Shown: positions 11,562-22,970, counted from the stretch's first letter. The stretch is DNA of 64,000 nt from Molanna angustata (GCA_963576475.1 OY754981.1:27008132-27072131); one strand, 5' to 3'. Notes: generated by a model from the letters alone, not told the origin. Numbers and translations: made by a program.

Positions 11562-13849
11562 GTCTTCTGAAGATCTCCAAACAATTTTTGAAAGTCCCTG
11601 TCTTCTTCATGTACCTTGAATTGTCTATACATCTTCTCGATATCAGCTGTCATGACAAACATGTGTTTTCTAAAATTAAGAAGCAACGTCAAAAGGTCCC
11701 TTTGTATTTGTGGACCAGTCATGAGTACATCATTTATTGATTTTCCGTTGGTTGTTTTTTGGGATCCATCGAACACTACTCGTATCTTGTTAGTCTTGTG
11801 CACTGCATGATGTGGTAAATAATTCACTGGTGTGATAGCTGTTGAAACGCATGGTGTCATATGCCCTAATGTTTGATATTCTTCCATGAATTTGCAATAT
11901 TCACGATGAAGCAAATGGTCACTCCTAAAACGTCTTTCTAACGCCAGCTGACGTTTGATAGCTATTTCTAAGGATTCACCTAATTCAGGTTGGTTATTCT
12001 TGAACGGAAGTCGCACGACAAAGCGTCCTGTTTCATCTCTTCGATATGTTGTGGTAAAATGATCTTCGCACGCAATGTCTTCCTTTGACTTGAAAGGAAT
12101 TTTTGTGGACAGTTCTTCGACCAGCCAAAAACGCTCAACATCCTTGTTTAGCTGATTGAGTGATATGTGACATAAAGATGATTTGTTTTGTAAATTAGAT
12201 ACTTGATTAGGATGGTTCCTAGGTGATGGTATCTGTCCTGCTACAACCCATCCAAACAAGGTGTTGTGCAGTAAGGAGTTGGATGTAGCTTCAGATTCTG
12301 TCTTTATTACTTCCCAAAACACCTCAGCTCCTAATAACATGTCTACCGGAGCACGTTTGTTAAACTTTGGGTCTGCTAACTGTAATCCCTTAGGAATTTT
12401 TATCGTCCTTATGTCTATGTTGTTTTGTGGTAGTTGGTTGGTTATTTCGGGCAATACCAAACAGTTGATATTCCTTTCATAACTTGAGAATTGAGATCTT
12501 ATTGTAATGTTCACTCCCGAGGTCACAGTTGTAACCTGTCTGTGTATTCCTGAAACTGGGATACAGAGATTATGTTGTTGCAACATTAATCGGTCGCACA
12601 ATGACTTGGTCACAAAATTGGATTGAGCGCCACAGTCTAATAATGCTCGCACCTGATGTTTTGTTCCATTTTGATTTAACTCTACTATCACTGTTGATAG
12701 CAAGACTTCGTTGCCTCCTTGCGAGGAATACGTTTGCACTGCATTTTCGTTTGCAGCGGGCTGATTGCCAGCTTTATGAAGAAGTGTGTTGTGTTTTTTG
12801 TTGCACACCTTACATGTTGATTTGGACGAGCAAGTTCTGACATTATGATTTGGTCTGAGGCAGTTGAAGCATAATTTCAACCTTTTAATGGTTTCTTGTC
12901 TCTGTTCTATTGTTTGTGATGTGAATTGTACACATGCAAACAATTTGTGATCCCCCTTGCATTGAGGACATCGTTGTAAGGTAATTTCTGTATGAAGATT
13001 TACCCTTGCTTTGTTGTGATTGACTGCTCTTGCTATATGGGTTGATTCAATAACACGGGCTCGTTCTGATAAGCAACTGATAAGTTCCTTGTATGTGGGC
13101 AACTCATCCTTCAATATGTATGACTCCCAATGATGACGAGTAACAGGATCTAGTTTTCCTGTGACCAGATGAACTAAAAGTGCATCCCACGTACTCGTTG
13201 GAAGGTTCATGGTTTCTAAAGCTCTTAAGTGCAACTGTGTCTCATCGATGAGCTTGCGTAGAGCTATACTATCTTCATTCTTAATTGATTGCATATTGAA
13301 AAGGCTTCGGACATGTTTGTCTGCAATTATTCGTTTATTATGATATCTACCTGATAATATCTCCCAAGCTGTTTTATAATTGTTCGATGTTATTTCTAAA
13401 GAAGACACCATCTGTAATGCTTGTCCCTTTAAGCTACTCAGCAAGTAGTGAAATTTTTGCAAATCACTTAGATTGGAGTTACTGTCTACGAGTGACTTAA
13501 AGGTATCACGGAAATGGAGCCAATCCTCATAGTTTCCGGTGAAGCTGGGAACTTGCAATGGACTAAGTTTCACTTCAGAGACAATGTTAGGTGTTTGTGT
13601 GATTATTCCTTTAGCTTTGGCCAATGCTGAATAATAAAGATTTTCAAATTGTTCTCGTTTATCTATTTCAGATTCGTCCTTCTCTTCAATTTGTGATTGA
13701 ACTTCGTCGAACTTGTCAAAAAGTTCTTCCATCTTTTTCAATCTGACTTCTATTTCATTTTTGTTTGTACTTGTTTCCAGGTAGTCTATAAACCGGGTTA
13801 ATTGCCTCTTTATATTACCTCGCTTTGCATTCAGCTTATCCTGAGACAT
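11537..13849 (-). CDS. BEL/Pao Gag, protease and reverse transcriptase N-terminus
   Basis: A 770-residue frame starting with ATG at 13849, the likely polyprotein start. Residues 1-85 are coiled-coil-like and charged. Residues about 95-270 are the BEL gag region (VPSFTGNYEDWLHFRDTF). A pair of CCHC zinc knuckles lies around 325-365 (CFNCLRPNHNVRTC and CKVCNKKHNTLLH). The retropepsin-like protease motif ALLDCGAQSNF is near 405-415, and reverse transcriptase begins near 610. The frame leaves the expected sequence just after DRDFQKL and terminates, while the expected continuation is in the frame starting at 11561. This is consistent with a 1-base indel or, less likely, programmed frameshifting. 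Confidence 0.93.
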   Translation of the reverse strand: MSQDKLNAKRGNIKRQLTRFIDYLETSTNKNEIEVRLKKMEELFDKFDEVQSQIEEKDESEIDKREQFENLYYSALAKAKGIITQTPNIVSEVKLSPLQVPSFTGNYEDWLHFRDTFKSLVDSNSNLSDLQKFHYLLSSLKGQALQMVSSLEITSNNYKTAWEILSGRYHNKRIIADKHVRSLFNMQSIKNEDSIALRKLIDETQLHLRALETMNLPTSTWDALLVHLVTGKLDPVTRHHWESYILKDELPTYKELISCLSERARVIESTHIARAVNHNKARVNLHTEITLQRCPQCKGDHKLFACVQFTSQTIEQRQETIKRLKLCFNCLRPNHNVRTCSSKSTCKVCNKKHNTLLHKAGNQPAANENAVQTYSSQGGNEVLLSTVIVELNQNGTKHQVRALLDCGAQSNFVTKSLCDRLMLQQHNLCIPVSGIHRQVTTVTSGVNITIRSQFSSYERNINCLVLPEITNQLPQNNIDIRTIKIPKGLQLADPKFNKRAPVDMLLGAEVFWEVIKTESEATSNSLLHNTLFGWVVAGQIPSPRNHPNQVSNLQNKSSLCHISLNQLNKDVERFWLVEELSTKIPFKSKEDIACEDHFTTTYRRDETGRFVVRLPFKNNQPELGESLEIAIKRQLALERRFRSDHLLHREYCKFMEEYQTLGHMTPCVSTAITPVNYLPHHAVHKTNKIRVVFDGSQKTTNGKSINDVLMTGPQIQRDLLTLLLNFRKHMFVMTADIEKMYRQFKVHEEDRDFQKLFGDLQKTCRFNISD

Positions 13850-14416
13850 GTTTGTCTGGAAGTTTCTGAACTACACAACAAAATTTATATGAATGAAACA
13901 ATGTTTCATCTGGACATATAGGCTCTCTCAATGACTATAATATCCCACACTAACTGAATATTCTTACTTGCAAAAATAACCTCTATATTGATGTTTTTAG
14001 GTTTGATTTTTAACAAAGTAATGTACATGTGCTTGCTTAACCTCAAAATTCGAAATAAAATTACAGTTACATGTATTTTCAATTGTTTGTATGAATGTTT
14101 GCTCACGCCACGCGGTTTAACGGACTTTTTTATAACAATGGATGTAAATTTGAAACAATGATTATAACATTTACGAAAAAATACAAAATTGTTGACAAAA
14201 CTATTTTCAAGGTTATAAAACACGCTAGACTGATATAATATGCACACAAATTCAAACAAATTGATGTTATTCTGAATAAATAACATAAGCAATGGTAAAA
14301 AATGGAGAGGATATGAAGGAATTTGTAAAAACCTGATTTGTAGTACTGTCTTGTTGCTTGTAAACAATGCTGGTTTTTCACGGTAATTTTCGATGCGGCT
14401 CGGAGGTCCAACAATA
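13850..14416 (-). other. BEL element 5' leader
   Basis: The stretch between the 5' LTR and the gag ATG. It contains open frames of 153 and 94 codons that match nothing I recognise and have the AT-rich, hydrophobic look of chance frames. The primer binding site is expected at the 14410 side. Confidence 0.6.
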
Positions 14417-14637
14417 TGATGTGGTTTGGTTGAATAAAAAACTGAATTTGTGTTTATCCTTTACTTCTTGAACACATGTTCATGGTTTGGAGGCTTCGAC
14501 AAGAGAGAGGGAAAAAATGTTAACAATCTCCTGCCTTGACAATAATTGCAAATTTTGTCACCAGATGTCTCCCCTTACACAACACTAGCGCCACCACAAT
14601 ATGGCGCGAAATTCAAATAAGATAACAAATCATAACA
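14417..14637 (-). repeat. BEL element 5' LTR
   Basis: The identical partner of 8137-8357. On the minus strand it is the upstream LTR and is expected to carry the promoter. The flanking GTACT at 14638-14642 is the target duplication. Confidence 0.93.
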
Positions 14638-14886
14638 GTACTTATGGTCTTTAAATTCGAATGGTATCTAGAAATAATATATTATGTTGGCACAATCCAT
14701 AGTGCTGATAATGTAGGTACTTTGATTTCATTTTAAACTTAATTATTATCTAGATGGTTGCATCCACTATATGTAAAGGATGTGGAGATCGGCCAAAAAA
14801 GTCTTGAAGGATGGAAATGGTAAAATAATATTGTGAGATACGCATGGACGTGAATGAAGTAAAAACAAAGTAAGTATGTTGAGAGA

Positions 14887-15104
14887 ACAAAATAAGGATA
14901 ACCTAGTCTTCACGCCATTTTTGTAAACCTAACCTACAAAAGTTTGGTAAAAATAGGTTGGTTAGGTTAGTTTGTAGTTATAATTTTATGTATAAAAAAA
15001 GTAACTAAAATATTAAAATAAATGACTGAATTGGTATTTTTACCAAACTTTTGTAGGTTATGTTTAACAAAAATGGTGTGAAGACTAGGCTATCCACAAA
15101 ATAA
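14887..15104. mobile_element. MITE with 60-bp inverted repeats and 9-bp target duplication
   Basis: The terminal inverted repeats start GGATAACCTAGTCTTCACGC at 14896 and end as the near-complement at 15095 (about 60 bp per arm with a few mismatches). The 9-mer ACAAAATAA occurs immediately outside both ends (14887-14895 and 15096-15104). There is no coding sequence. A 9-bp duplication points to a Mutator-like (MULE) or related family, which is an inference. Confidence 0.85.
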
Positions 15105-16590
15105 CACATCGACTAAACACTACTTCTAATTCGTACCTTCAAAGATTTATTGCTCGCTGACTGACTTCAGAATTATATTTTTTTATAAATTATAATAAAC
15201 TACTTAAAATTACCAAAAAAAGCTATTCAGTAGGTGCTCTTTGAGTGAAACGCGTCAGTGGTCAAACATATCTACATAGTGGGAAAAAATTAAATTTTGT
15301 TTTTTGTTTATTTTAAGTAATTCAATATAATTGATAATGGAATAACATCAAGAATTGACAGTCAAAAAAAATAGATTTTCTTCTCAATTTCTCAAAAAAT
15401 CAACTATGAATTATTTAATTTATTTCAAAGTATAGTTTTTCGTAATTCTTTAATAAAAATATCTATTATTTTTAATCCTGCCATTTGTCTGCATTCGTAG
15501 AAAGACACAAATAGTTACCATTACCTTTACGCATCATTTAGGTTGATATTAAATGAAAATATATTACCTATTTGGTGGACCTTTGTTGGAATTGTGATCC
15601 CACTCACTCCCCATCCACCGTAAACTAATATAATGGACAAAAAAAGTAAAAAGTCAACAATTGATCCCAAATCAACCCCATACACCGTGTAATGGCCTCA
15701 TTTTTGGACAATGAATACAATAAAAGGACATCAATAAACATCTAGATCAGGGATGCAAAACAAACGGTTCACGTCAATATTTTTAATATCTGCAAACATT
15801 ATTATTTGACATTTAAAAAAATCTAGTCTTGTCAAATTTCCTCTTTCACTACCACCACCCGTTACATTTAAGGGAATCAAATAAATCTGTTTTAGATAAA
15901 ATTGTGATTATAAATATTTAACCCTTTCATCTTCTATTCCTCGCGAAAACGTAATACCTACTCATCTATTCTTGTACTTACTCATAATTAAATCTTTTTT
16001 TTATTTTAAATTTTGTTTTAATCCTTATTCTCTAAAATATTTCATTGTAGTACCTACCAATATTATATACAATTCGATAACTCATACCCATATTTAAAAA
16101 TACTGGCCAAAGTTCATCCAATTGATGCTACAGGAGCCATATAAGTAATGATAATAATACTTTCAATAAAAAAACTTACAAATACACACTTACAATTATT
16201 TGATTCTGCCTTCTCAAATCTTTATAAAATTATGTAATTTCCTGTTTTTTAAACTTTACTACAAATAAAAAAGTCTCAATGAAAAAGTTGTCGATCAATG
16301 ATAGAGGTGAGGTGAAAATAAAGAACTATTCTAGTTTACAATGCATACCGTCCTATCCCAACTATGGCTATTGAAGATCCAATCTGAAACTAGTTTAAAA
16401 GTCATAAAGTGTCGGTTCTAAGATGACATCTTCCATTTGCTTTTAGAATAATAAATATAATGTTAAACACTTCCTCAATTAGGTACCTACCTATTTATTA
16501 ACTATGCTCATTCACATCCTTTTCTATGGAAAATAAAGTGCATTGTGACAACACCACTCCAAAATAGTATAAAGCACACATTTAGTGTAG
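15105..16590. other. AT-rich intergenic DNA, no gene seen
   Basis: Unstructured AT-rich sequence with no recognisable coding region on either strand. Confidence 0.5.
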
Positions 16591-16599
16591 AAATACATA

Positions 16600-16660
16600 C
16601 CAACACCAAATTTACCCTTCGGTGTAGGCAGAATGAGTCGAGTGCCACGCGATTATATCC
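16600..16660 (-). repeat. Diverged copy of the short dispersed repeat at 7770-7850
   Basis: AAATACATACCAACACC, then CCTTCGGTGTAGGCAGAATG and a GTGCCACGCG core, matches the 7770-7850 repeat in layout with many changes. Confidence 0.35.
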
Positions 16661-16711
16661 TTGTTTATATATCAGAGGACATATAATGCCTGAAAAAATG
16701 ATATTTATTTA

Positions 16712-16924
16712 ATATTGCTTCTCGGGCAACTAACAGGTACTATGTCAAATATTAATTTAACACGCACCCAATAACAAGTTGCCACATTCTGGAGACTTAT
16801 GATATTAATCGTCTCACAGATCCAGACTGAAAACACAATTAAAAACTGTGTCTCCACCGGGAATCGAACCCGGGACCTTTGGATCAGCAGTCAGTTACCA
16901 AACCAACTGAGCCATGAAGGCCGA
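16712..16924 (-). repeat. tRNA-derived SINE, full-length copy
   Basis: The minus strand starts TCGGCCTTCATGGCTCAGTT (A-box-like) and continues to the B box GGGTTCGATTCCCGG. The body TGGAGACACAGTTTTTAATT runs to a 3' end at CCCGAGAAGCAAT. It is the most complete of four related copies (2084-2135, 5426-5606, 31850-32024). It is not a functional tRNA: a body follows the B box with no CCA-proximal acceptor stem. Confidence 0.88.
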
Positions 16925-18485
16925 CAGTTGGGATATATTAAAACCATCTAATACAGTGTTAGTTAGTATTGGTGCGTTAAAAAGGGTTTATTAGTTATTT
17001 AAATTATCAACTCAATATTAAATTTGTCAATATTTTTGCATTTTAATAATTTTAAATTTGAAAGCACACAAAAGATTTATTTCTCTAAGACAAAGTTATG
17101 GAGTAATTTAAATAATTATATAAAAGGATATTAACCATATTTGAATTATAAACTAGCTATAAACCACTTATTTTTGTGAGTCACTTTGCGACATGTTTCG
17201 GAAGCGCTGTCCTTCCATCGACCTACAGCATATTTTTTACTCTCCACACTATGGAATAGTGGAGAGTCATGATTTCATCATTTTTTAGCGTATTTTTTAC
17301 ATCAATTTCTCAACGGGTATCATGTAGAGAGTGCACACTGTGAGTTTCGTCGTGATGTGTTTGTATGTATGGCGTTCGCCGTATGGATTTTCCTTTTTGT
17401 GTCCTCTCTACAGCCCAAACTATAAGTTCGATCGACTTCATATTAACATCATATGTGTAAAGTGCATCGACCTAGAGCTGATTAATTTTACATAGATATC
17501 CGTTAGTTTCTTCTCTATGATTTCAAATGTCCAAATTTTCAAAATGCTCTCACGATCTGGAAAATCGAGGTATTTTTATACTGTTTAATTTTTTTTCTTC
17601 AACAAAAATACACTCATCAAAAATTCATTCAAGGATTGTCTAAATTTAAAGAAAAAAATCTATGGTTTGCCATATCAATGTGAAATAAATTTCATATTTT
17701 TATGAAAAATGTATATAACGGTGTGGAGACTAGTGTTGGCTACAACCCACTCGTTTAATCAAACTATCGCGTCAGAGCTTTAATGAAAAACATATTTTCG
17801 AAAATTCCTTTAATTTTTGTAAAAATATTTTTAATATACGAAATTTCCATTTTAAAAGTTGCTGGATACTAAAAAGCGTCTAGAACTTCCGCAGTTGCGG
17901 AAGCAGAGGTCTGTTGCATCACTAGCTTCTATGGCTTATCCAAAATAAATAAGGCTGCAACCAGCAATCAGTCCAAATGAAGATAAATGATCTGCTATGA
18001 CAGTGTTGATAGATGATAGGGTACCTATTTTATAATAACAGTCAATGGTACAAAATACTTCACAACATGATCCCATCTTTCCAAATTTAATCAGTCAACC
18101 ATCTTCCATGATTCCATTCATAGTTAAATATTTAGGATATTCCAGGGTTCGATAACCGATAATAATAATAAACACTTCAAGTGGCGAGTTTATTACAATA
18201 TGGCAATTTCTTCCAACCATTTGCGTGAGAACAATAACAACACATGCGTGAGAAATTAATTTAAATTATCTGCTGGGGATCGAAGGACGCCCGCACAGAA
18301 AGCAAACAAGTGCTATTTTGAAATCTCAACAATTGTGCAATAGTTGTAATTAATTGTAAAATCAATCGTCATCCTATTGTACACGCGTCATAATATCACG
18401 TAGTCACAAATAATCTTCTTGTCGTGTCGGTCAACACATACATGCCTAAATGACCATTCGCACCTAGAAGACCACAAACTCCTTT
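16925..18485. other. AT-rich intergenic DNA, no gene seen
   Basis: No coding sequence is recognised. A short inverted motif CTCCACACTATGGAATAGTGGAGAG, a small perfect hairpin, lies at about 17241-17265. Confidence 0.45.
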
Positions 18486-18489
18486 ATGG

Positions 18490-18590
18490 AGTCCTCTAGT
18501 TGGGCTCGTTCATTGAATGCTCGCTCTCCTGCGTTTGTCCGCAGACGCACATTGCGTCTTCAGCAATTCCCCATTTCTGAAGGTTTGTTA
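18490..18590 (-). pseudogene. LINE reverse transcriptase C-terminal scrap
   Basis: The minus-strand frame ends LQKWGIAEDAMCVCGQTQES and then EHSMNE. This resembles the WG-x-CxCG-QT-x-EH zinc-knuckle-like C-terminus of several insect non-LTR reverse transcriptases. Only about 30 residues match, so the assignment is tentative. Confidence 0.4.
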
Positions 18591-18739
18591 TTATCACAAA
18601 TAAATAACAAAAAATCAATGTTTGAAACTCCATAATCACATAGTCACATCCACTGTATTCTAACGATGCTCGGCATTGAACGACACCGGTGAATATTATA
18701 CCGGTTCGCATCTGCGAACTTAATTAAACAGAAGGTAAA

Positions 18740-19180
18740 AAAATAACGTTGCTTTCTTGACAAACCACTGTCTACCCTTGCGATCTGCTGAACATACCAC
18801 ATTATAATAATATATATCCCCATTCACAATACAGAAATTTTCAACTCTTCTTTTCAAGTACAATCAGCTAGACTATGGAATGGAAAGAGATGACGTTTCG
18901 CCATCAAAAAAATATACAACAATATATGTCAAATAGTTCCTGAATATTCCTTCTATATCTGTGTGAGGTGTTATTATTATTATTCTACTTTTCTCTCTTT
19001 TCTGTTTTATCTCATTTTGTATTTCTTCTTTTCCTTATTCCTCACTAAATACCAATAAATAGAAATGCTTTTGAACCAATTTAACTTTAGAGACTTCACG
19101 TTGCTTGTGTTGGTTGGAAAAACTGCCTTATGGAAATAAACGCGCCTTTGTGCACTTGTAAGTACATAAAGTTTATAAAT
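18740..19180 (+). repeat. CR1-like LINE 3' fragment, copy 1
   Basis: The stretch CTTGCGATCTGCTGAACATA and the following CAATCAGCTAGACTATGGAA match the reverse transcriptase C-terminus at 20470-20600 and 59560-59690. It is followed by a 3' UTR with TTGGTTGGAAAAACTGCC and an A/T tail. Several frame breaks make it dead. Confidence 0.7.
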
Positions 19181-19379
19181 AATAAAAAATTATATAAAAT
19201 TTTTTTTCGTAATTCTATGTAAATAATAATGACTAATAGTTATACGATAGGAGGCCCATTATTCTAAAATGCCCAGGGCCTCCCATAGGTTGAAGACGGC
19301 CCTTGGGATAATCAACTTTCTAGACAATGGAAATCGATCACTTGATGCCAAAATTAATTTTAAAATATAATTTGGATTG

Positions 19380-19582
19380 GGTAAATGTCAAAAAACGAAT
19401 TTGCAAATTTCCATATTTTATTGTAGATCTGAAAAAATGTATTTCGCTAAGAATCATCAGGGAACGGATCGGAGACCACAGAGCGAAGGAGCTATTCCAG
19501 TAAGCTCAAGACAGAGATTCCTATGCCAAAGTAGTAGCCAACGGCAAGAGGACCTGGCACAGAAAGATAAAGAAGAAGCTTA
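19380..19582 (+). other. Open frame of unknown origin
   Basis: A short frame (residues such as QGTDRRPQSEGAIPVSSRQ) with no recognisable domain. It may be a diverged transposon scrap, and I would not treat it as a gene. Confidence 0.2.
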
Positions 19583-19593
19583 AAAAGATTACA

Positions 19594-19775
19594 AAATATT
19601 TTTTTGACAAATCTTTAACATCTCAATATAGACGAAGTTAGAATGTTATAGGAGAACCAGGAACTCAAGCCACCTACAGGGCTTACGACCTGTCATCGGC
19701 TGGTCCACGTGATCACTTTATGCACTTGCGCAACGTTCACCAATTGTGCCTTATAATTAAGTTCTCGTATCAATG
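19594..19775 (+). repeat. Dispersed repeat A, copy 2
   Basis: Shares GAACCAGGAACTCAAG, CCACCTACAGGGCTTACGAC and GCGCAACGTTCACCAATT with copy 1 at 4509-4705. It is diverged by scattered substitutions. Confidence 0.65.
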
Positions 19776-19930
19776 CAAAAAAATCTATGACTGCCGACAG
19801 AGAAAAAAATCCAATGTTTGCGTACCTATAGGTATGCATTTTTAAAAATATTCGATTACTAAAATATTTATACAAGATGCTGTGATGCACCGCTATGGTA
19901 ATATAAATTAGTGCTTAAACGTTTCAAGAT

Positions 19931-19985
19931 AAATGAATGTGGCGTTCGGTTCTCTCTCCCTACCCCGTGAGGAATATGTGTATAT
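19931..19985 (+). repeat. Short dispersed repeat, plus-strand copy
   Basis: AATGTGGCGTTCGGTTCTC followed by CCTACCCCGTGAGG matches the minus strand of 7770-7850. Confidence 0.45.
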
Positions 19986-20119
19986 ATTTATGTATGAAAT
20001 AAACTCCTATTGGGAGTACAATCATTCATAGTATAATGTATGTATCTAAAATGAACGATTAGATAAATGATAACCATTCCTCATAAATATCCGAAAGGGC
20101 TTTTGAACATCTCTTTCTA

Positions 20120-20671
20120 ATGAATACAAATTACATCCAAGGCATGTATACAAATAAACTTAAAAATTTCCTTCCATTCCGTTGTAAAATAATTCTTGCT
20201 CAATCACTTCTTCTTCCATTGCTTGATTATGCCGATGTATGCTACTTGGATGCAAATGAAGTGCATCTCAATAAACTTGAACGTCTTCAGAATATATGTA
20301 TCAGATTCATCTTTGGGTTGAAAAAATTTGATCGCATATCATCTTACCGCAATCTTCTTTGTTGGCCCAGGATACGCCAGCGGCGCAATATACACATTTT
20401 GTCACTATTGTACAATATTCTCTCGAACCCAAACCTACCACAGTACCTCAAAAGCAAATTCACTTATTTATCCAGTCATGGACTTCCACTCCGATCTGCT
20501 GAATGTACAACACTTTCCATACCTATCCATAATACAGAATTTCTCAGCTCTTCGTTCGAAGTACAATCAGCAAGATTATGGAATAGCCTTAGTCCGGATA
20601 TTGCGTCGTCTAACTCATTTAGTATTTTCAAGAAAAAACTAAAGAAGGAATATTTATCCTTGAACACCTGA
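20120..20671 (+). pseudogene. CR1-like LINE reverse transcriptase, C-terminal fragment
   Basis: A 183-codon frame covering only the region after the catalytic palm of a CR1/L2-type non-LTR reverse transcriptase. LLPLLDYADVCYLD, LNKLERLQNICIRFIFGLKK and SARLWNSLSPDIASS are typical thumb and C-terminal motifs of that clade. The fragment is 5'-truncated and lacks endonuclease and the YADD core. The ATG at 20120 is therefore internal. The element continues into its 3' UTR and tail up to 20943. Related fragments lie at 18740-19180 and 59519-59775. Confidence 0.88.
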
Positions 20672-20943
20672 TCCCGATTTCCTCTCCTGTCCTTACCATA
20701 TCCTTTTTCTTGCTATGAATTATAATTTTTTTTTGTTTTAATAGTATTTAAGTGTTATACGTATTTTCTTTGATTTCTTTTACTCTTTTTTATTTGCTGT
20801 TGTACATACACAATGTTGTCATACTTTGTAATCTGGTTGGTTGGAAGAAATTGCCTAATGGCAATAAGCCCGCCAGTGTACAATTATATTTGTTTATATT
20901 ATGTACAAAAATATGTATAAATAAATAAATAAATAAATAAATA
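20672..20943 (+). repeat. CR1-like LINE 3' UTR and (AAAT)n tail
   Basis: Follows the coding fragment directly. It carries TTGCCTAATGGCAATAAGCC near 20850 and ends in AAATAAATAAAT units. This marks the true 3' end of the LINE. Confidence 0.8.
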
Positions 20944-20984
20944 CACTGGTATTAATCCAAAAAGGACAATCGACCCACATCTGC

Positions 20985-21340
20985 CAGTGTCTGGGATCCG
21001 AGGATGCTTTCGCCGATAGCCTGCCCCCTTTGCCCATCGACGATGGTCCGTTCCGGCATTAAAGGTGCATCAGCACGTTCATGGCTGTGAAGGAAAGACT
21101 ATGTATGCCCCAGAACCCAACAATATTTGTTTATTTATTTTATCAGACAATGTTTATCATTTTAATTTGTGACATAACCGTGCCGTCTGACGTTTGTGCA
21201 CTGACACTTGACAATTATGTATGGTCAGATTACGGTTTCAGTTTTCGTCGAGTTTTAATTTGTCTCGTTTGGCGAGGTTATATTTTATTTCCGGACATTA
21301 CAAGACATTGAAAAATGAGCTCGTCCTCCAAGCAGTCCAA
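20985..21340 (+). repeat. Two-copy long repeat B, copy 1
   Basis: The block TTTCGCCGATAGCCTG, then CCCATCGACGATGGTCCGTT and CGTGCCGTCTGACGTTTGTG, closely matches 22975-23480. It is non-coding in both copies and is probably the LTR or leader of a retroelement. The family is unknown. Confidence 0.6.
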
Positions 21341-21980
21341 GCGTCTTTCGAAGAGGGTATCAGGCACATATTGTCTTTTCCTCCCTTTACACGGCCACAT
21401 GATTCAAAAGGAACGTCCAATGCCCGAACGGACGTTGACGTTGGCTGATAGGGGCAGGATATCAGGGAAATGTTCCCCCAACCCTAGATAGCAGCAGATG
21501 CTTGTCGAGTGTTTGCATGGGGAAAAGCAGCGGCTAGGCAGGCTGTGGATCCAAGATGAGCGCGGTTCAACTGCACCGGAACCCTTTCCGATACACTTTC
21601 ATTTTATTTATAATATATTATATTTCTTTATCTCGCATTCTCTCCTTCTGTCCTTATTTTTTATTCTTCATACATATTCTTCTTAATGGTCTCATTTCTA
21701 CAGCATTTTTTTATTTATTTATTTCCTTATTACATCAAACTTAAATTAAATATAATAATGGAATGTAATAGGTACTGTTCTGAGGTTATACTAACAATAA
21801 TTACGCAGTACATTTATTCTACTTTCATGCGTCTTTTGCCACGTCCGAATTTCAGAGCTTTTGGAAAGCTCGACCACGTTCTCAAATGTCGTAAAATACT
21901 CACGTGTCTCAAAAAAAGTATTCAAGGCCAGCGTCCATATTATTTACGTATGGTTTGGATACCATGCATCTGCATAATAA
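21341..21980. other. No gene recognised
   Basis: Continues from repeat B copy 1 into a mildly GC-richer stretch (about 21400-21590) and then T-rich DNA. Open frames here are short and unlike known proteins. Confidence 0.4.
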
Positions 21981-22099
21981 ACTAAAATGCATTCAAAGGT
22001 GTATGGAAAGACAAATGCTGGGGATAAATCTTAGGGACAAGATACGGTAACGGTAAGTTTAACACTACTGTGTTCGCAGTAATCACCAGGTTCTTTCTA

Positions 22100-22227
22100 A
22101 GAATACATTGTATTCTTTCAACATCATGTTTTGCATGCTGGAAAATTGAACACAGATAGGTAGGTATATGCGGTTGTCCATTCCTATAGTTAGATGTACA
22201 TCCAGGAACACAGCATGCTAGTGGCAT
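22100..22227 (-). pseudogene. THAP-domain N-terminal fragment
   Basis: The minus-strand frame begins MPLACCVPGCTSNYRNGQPH. The start M-x(4-5)-C-x(2-4)-C and CCVPGC-x-SNY layout is typical of the N-terminal C2CH zinc-binding THAP domain. The downstream residues of the domain (second Cys-x-His pair, AVPTF box) are not intact in one frame. It is probably a relic of a THAP-type transposase. Confidence 0.5.
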
Positions 22228-22229
22228 AA

Positions 22230-22970
22230 TTAGATCTGAAAATAAACATGGTTTCAGAAATTTAAACTAAACCAAAAAAGGTTAGATTATATTATTTTAA
22301 ACGCGACATTCAATGAATTTATCGATCAAATATTTTGAAAAGTTGTTTCTCAGCAATACTTTTTTCCGACATAATACGGCTGTTGAAGAATAAAATCTAG
22401 GAAAAATAGCTGTTAATCCAGAATATGTTCCGTCTTTTCAATATATTGAAGCCCTTGACGAATTATTTTACTGCAAAATCAACCTCCCATTATGAAATCA
22501 TTTAAAATAGACTCTCAAAGAACATCAAATGTTAATATATTATCATAATAATATGATTGCATTCATTGTATGTGAAGACGCGAATATGGATTATAAACTA
22601 AAAAAGAGAAGTAGAAGTGGACTGTATTTTTTGAAGGGCGATTCGTTGCAACCACTGCAAGGCAAAGGAAGGATATAAATATAAGGAATACTCACTTACT
22701 TGATTTATTCCTGGTCCTCTGCCCTGGTAGATGGTCACAACTTTCACTTAGATCCCACACACGCGCAGTAAGAAAACAATTATGCATTAAGTGAGTGTAA
22801 AGTGTAAAGAAGCGATAAAAAACTGGTGAGATGTGGATGGTGTCAACAGGACGCGATATAAAAGGAAACTGTTTTTTTTTGGGTGTAGGGCGGGCAGCAG
22901 TTGCAACAATTATGTGTCACTTCATATTAAAATAAAAAATAAGACAATTAATATAATAACATATTGGCGC
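22230..22970. other. AT-rich intergenic DNA, no gene seen
   Basis: No coding sequence is recognised. ATTGGCGCCAACAG near 22963-22976, just before repeat B copy 2, resembles a retroelement primer-binding region but is unproven. Confidence 0.4.

Larger units (their letters stand above)
8132..14642 (-). mobile_element. Complete BEL/Pao LTR retrotransposon
   Basis: A 6.5-kb element on the minus strand. LTRs at 8137-8357 and 14417-14637 flank a gag-protease-reverse transcriptase-RNase H-integrase coding region. The 5-bp sequence GTACT lies directly outside both LTRs (8132-8136 and 14638-14642), which fits the 5-bp target duplication usual for BEL/Pao. A candidate primer binding site beginning TGG lies on the minus strand at 14410 and below, seven bases inside the 5' LTR. 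The LTRs look identical by eye, so the insertion is recent, yet the coding frame changes near 11560 and near 9650. It is a defective copy as assembled. Confidence 0.95.

Noticed and set aside
13906..14414. Accessory gene in the BEL leader (153- and 94-codon frames)
   Set aside because: Overlapping frames in AT-rich leader sequence with no recognisable domain.
16712..16924. tRNA gene called from the B box
   Set aside because: The A and B boxes belong to a SINE head. A long shared body follows and no acceptor stem closes the structure.
21081..21448. Plus-strand frames of 75-76 codons in repeat B
   Set aside because: Not conserved between the two copies of the repeat; stops and indels differ.
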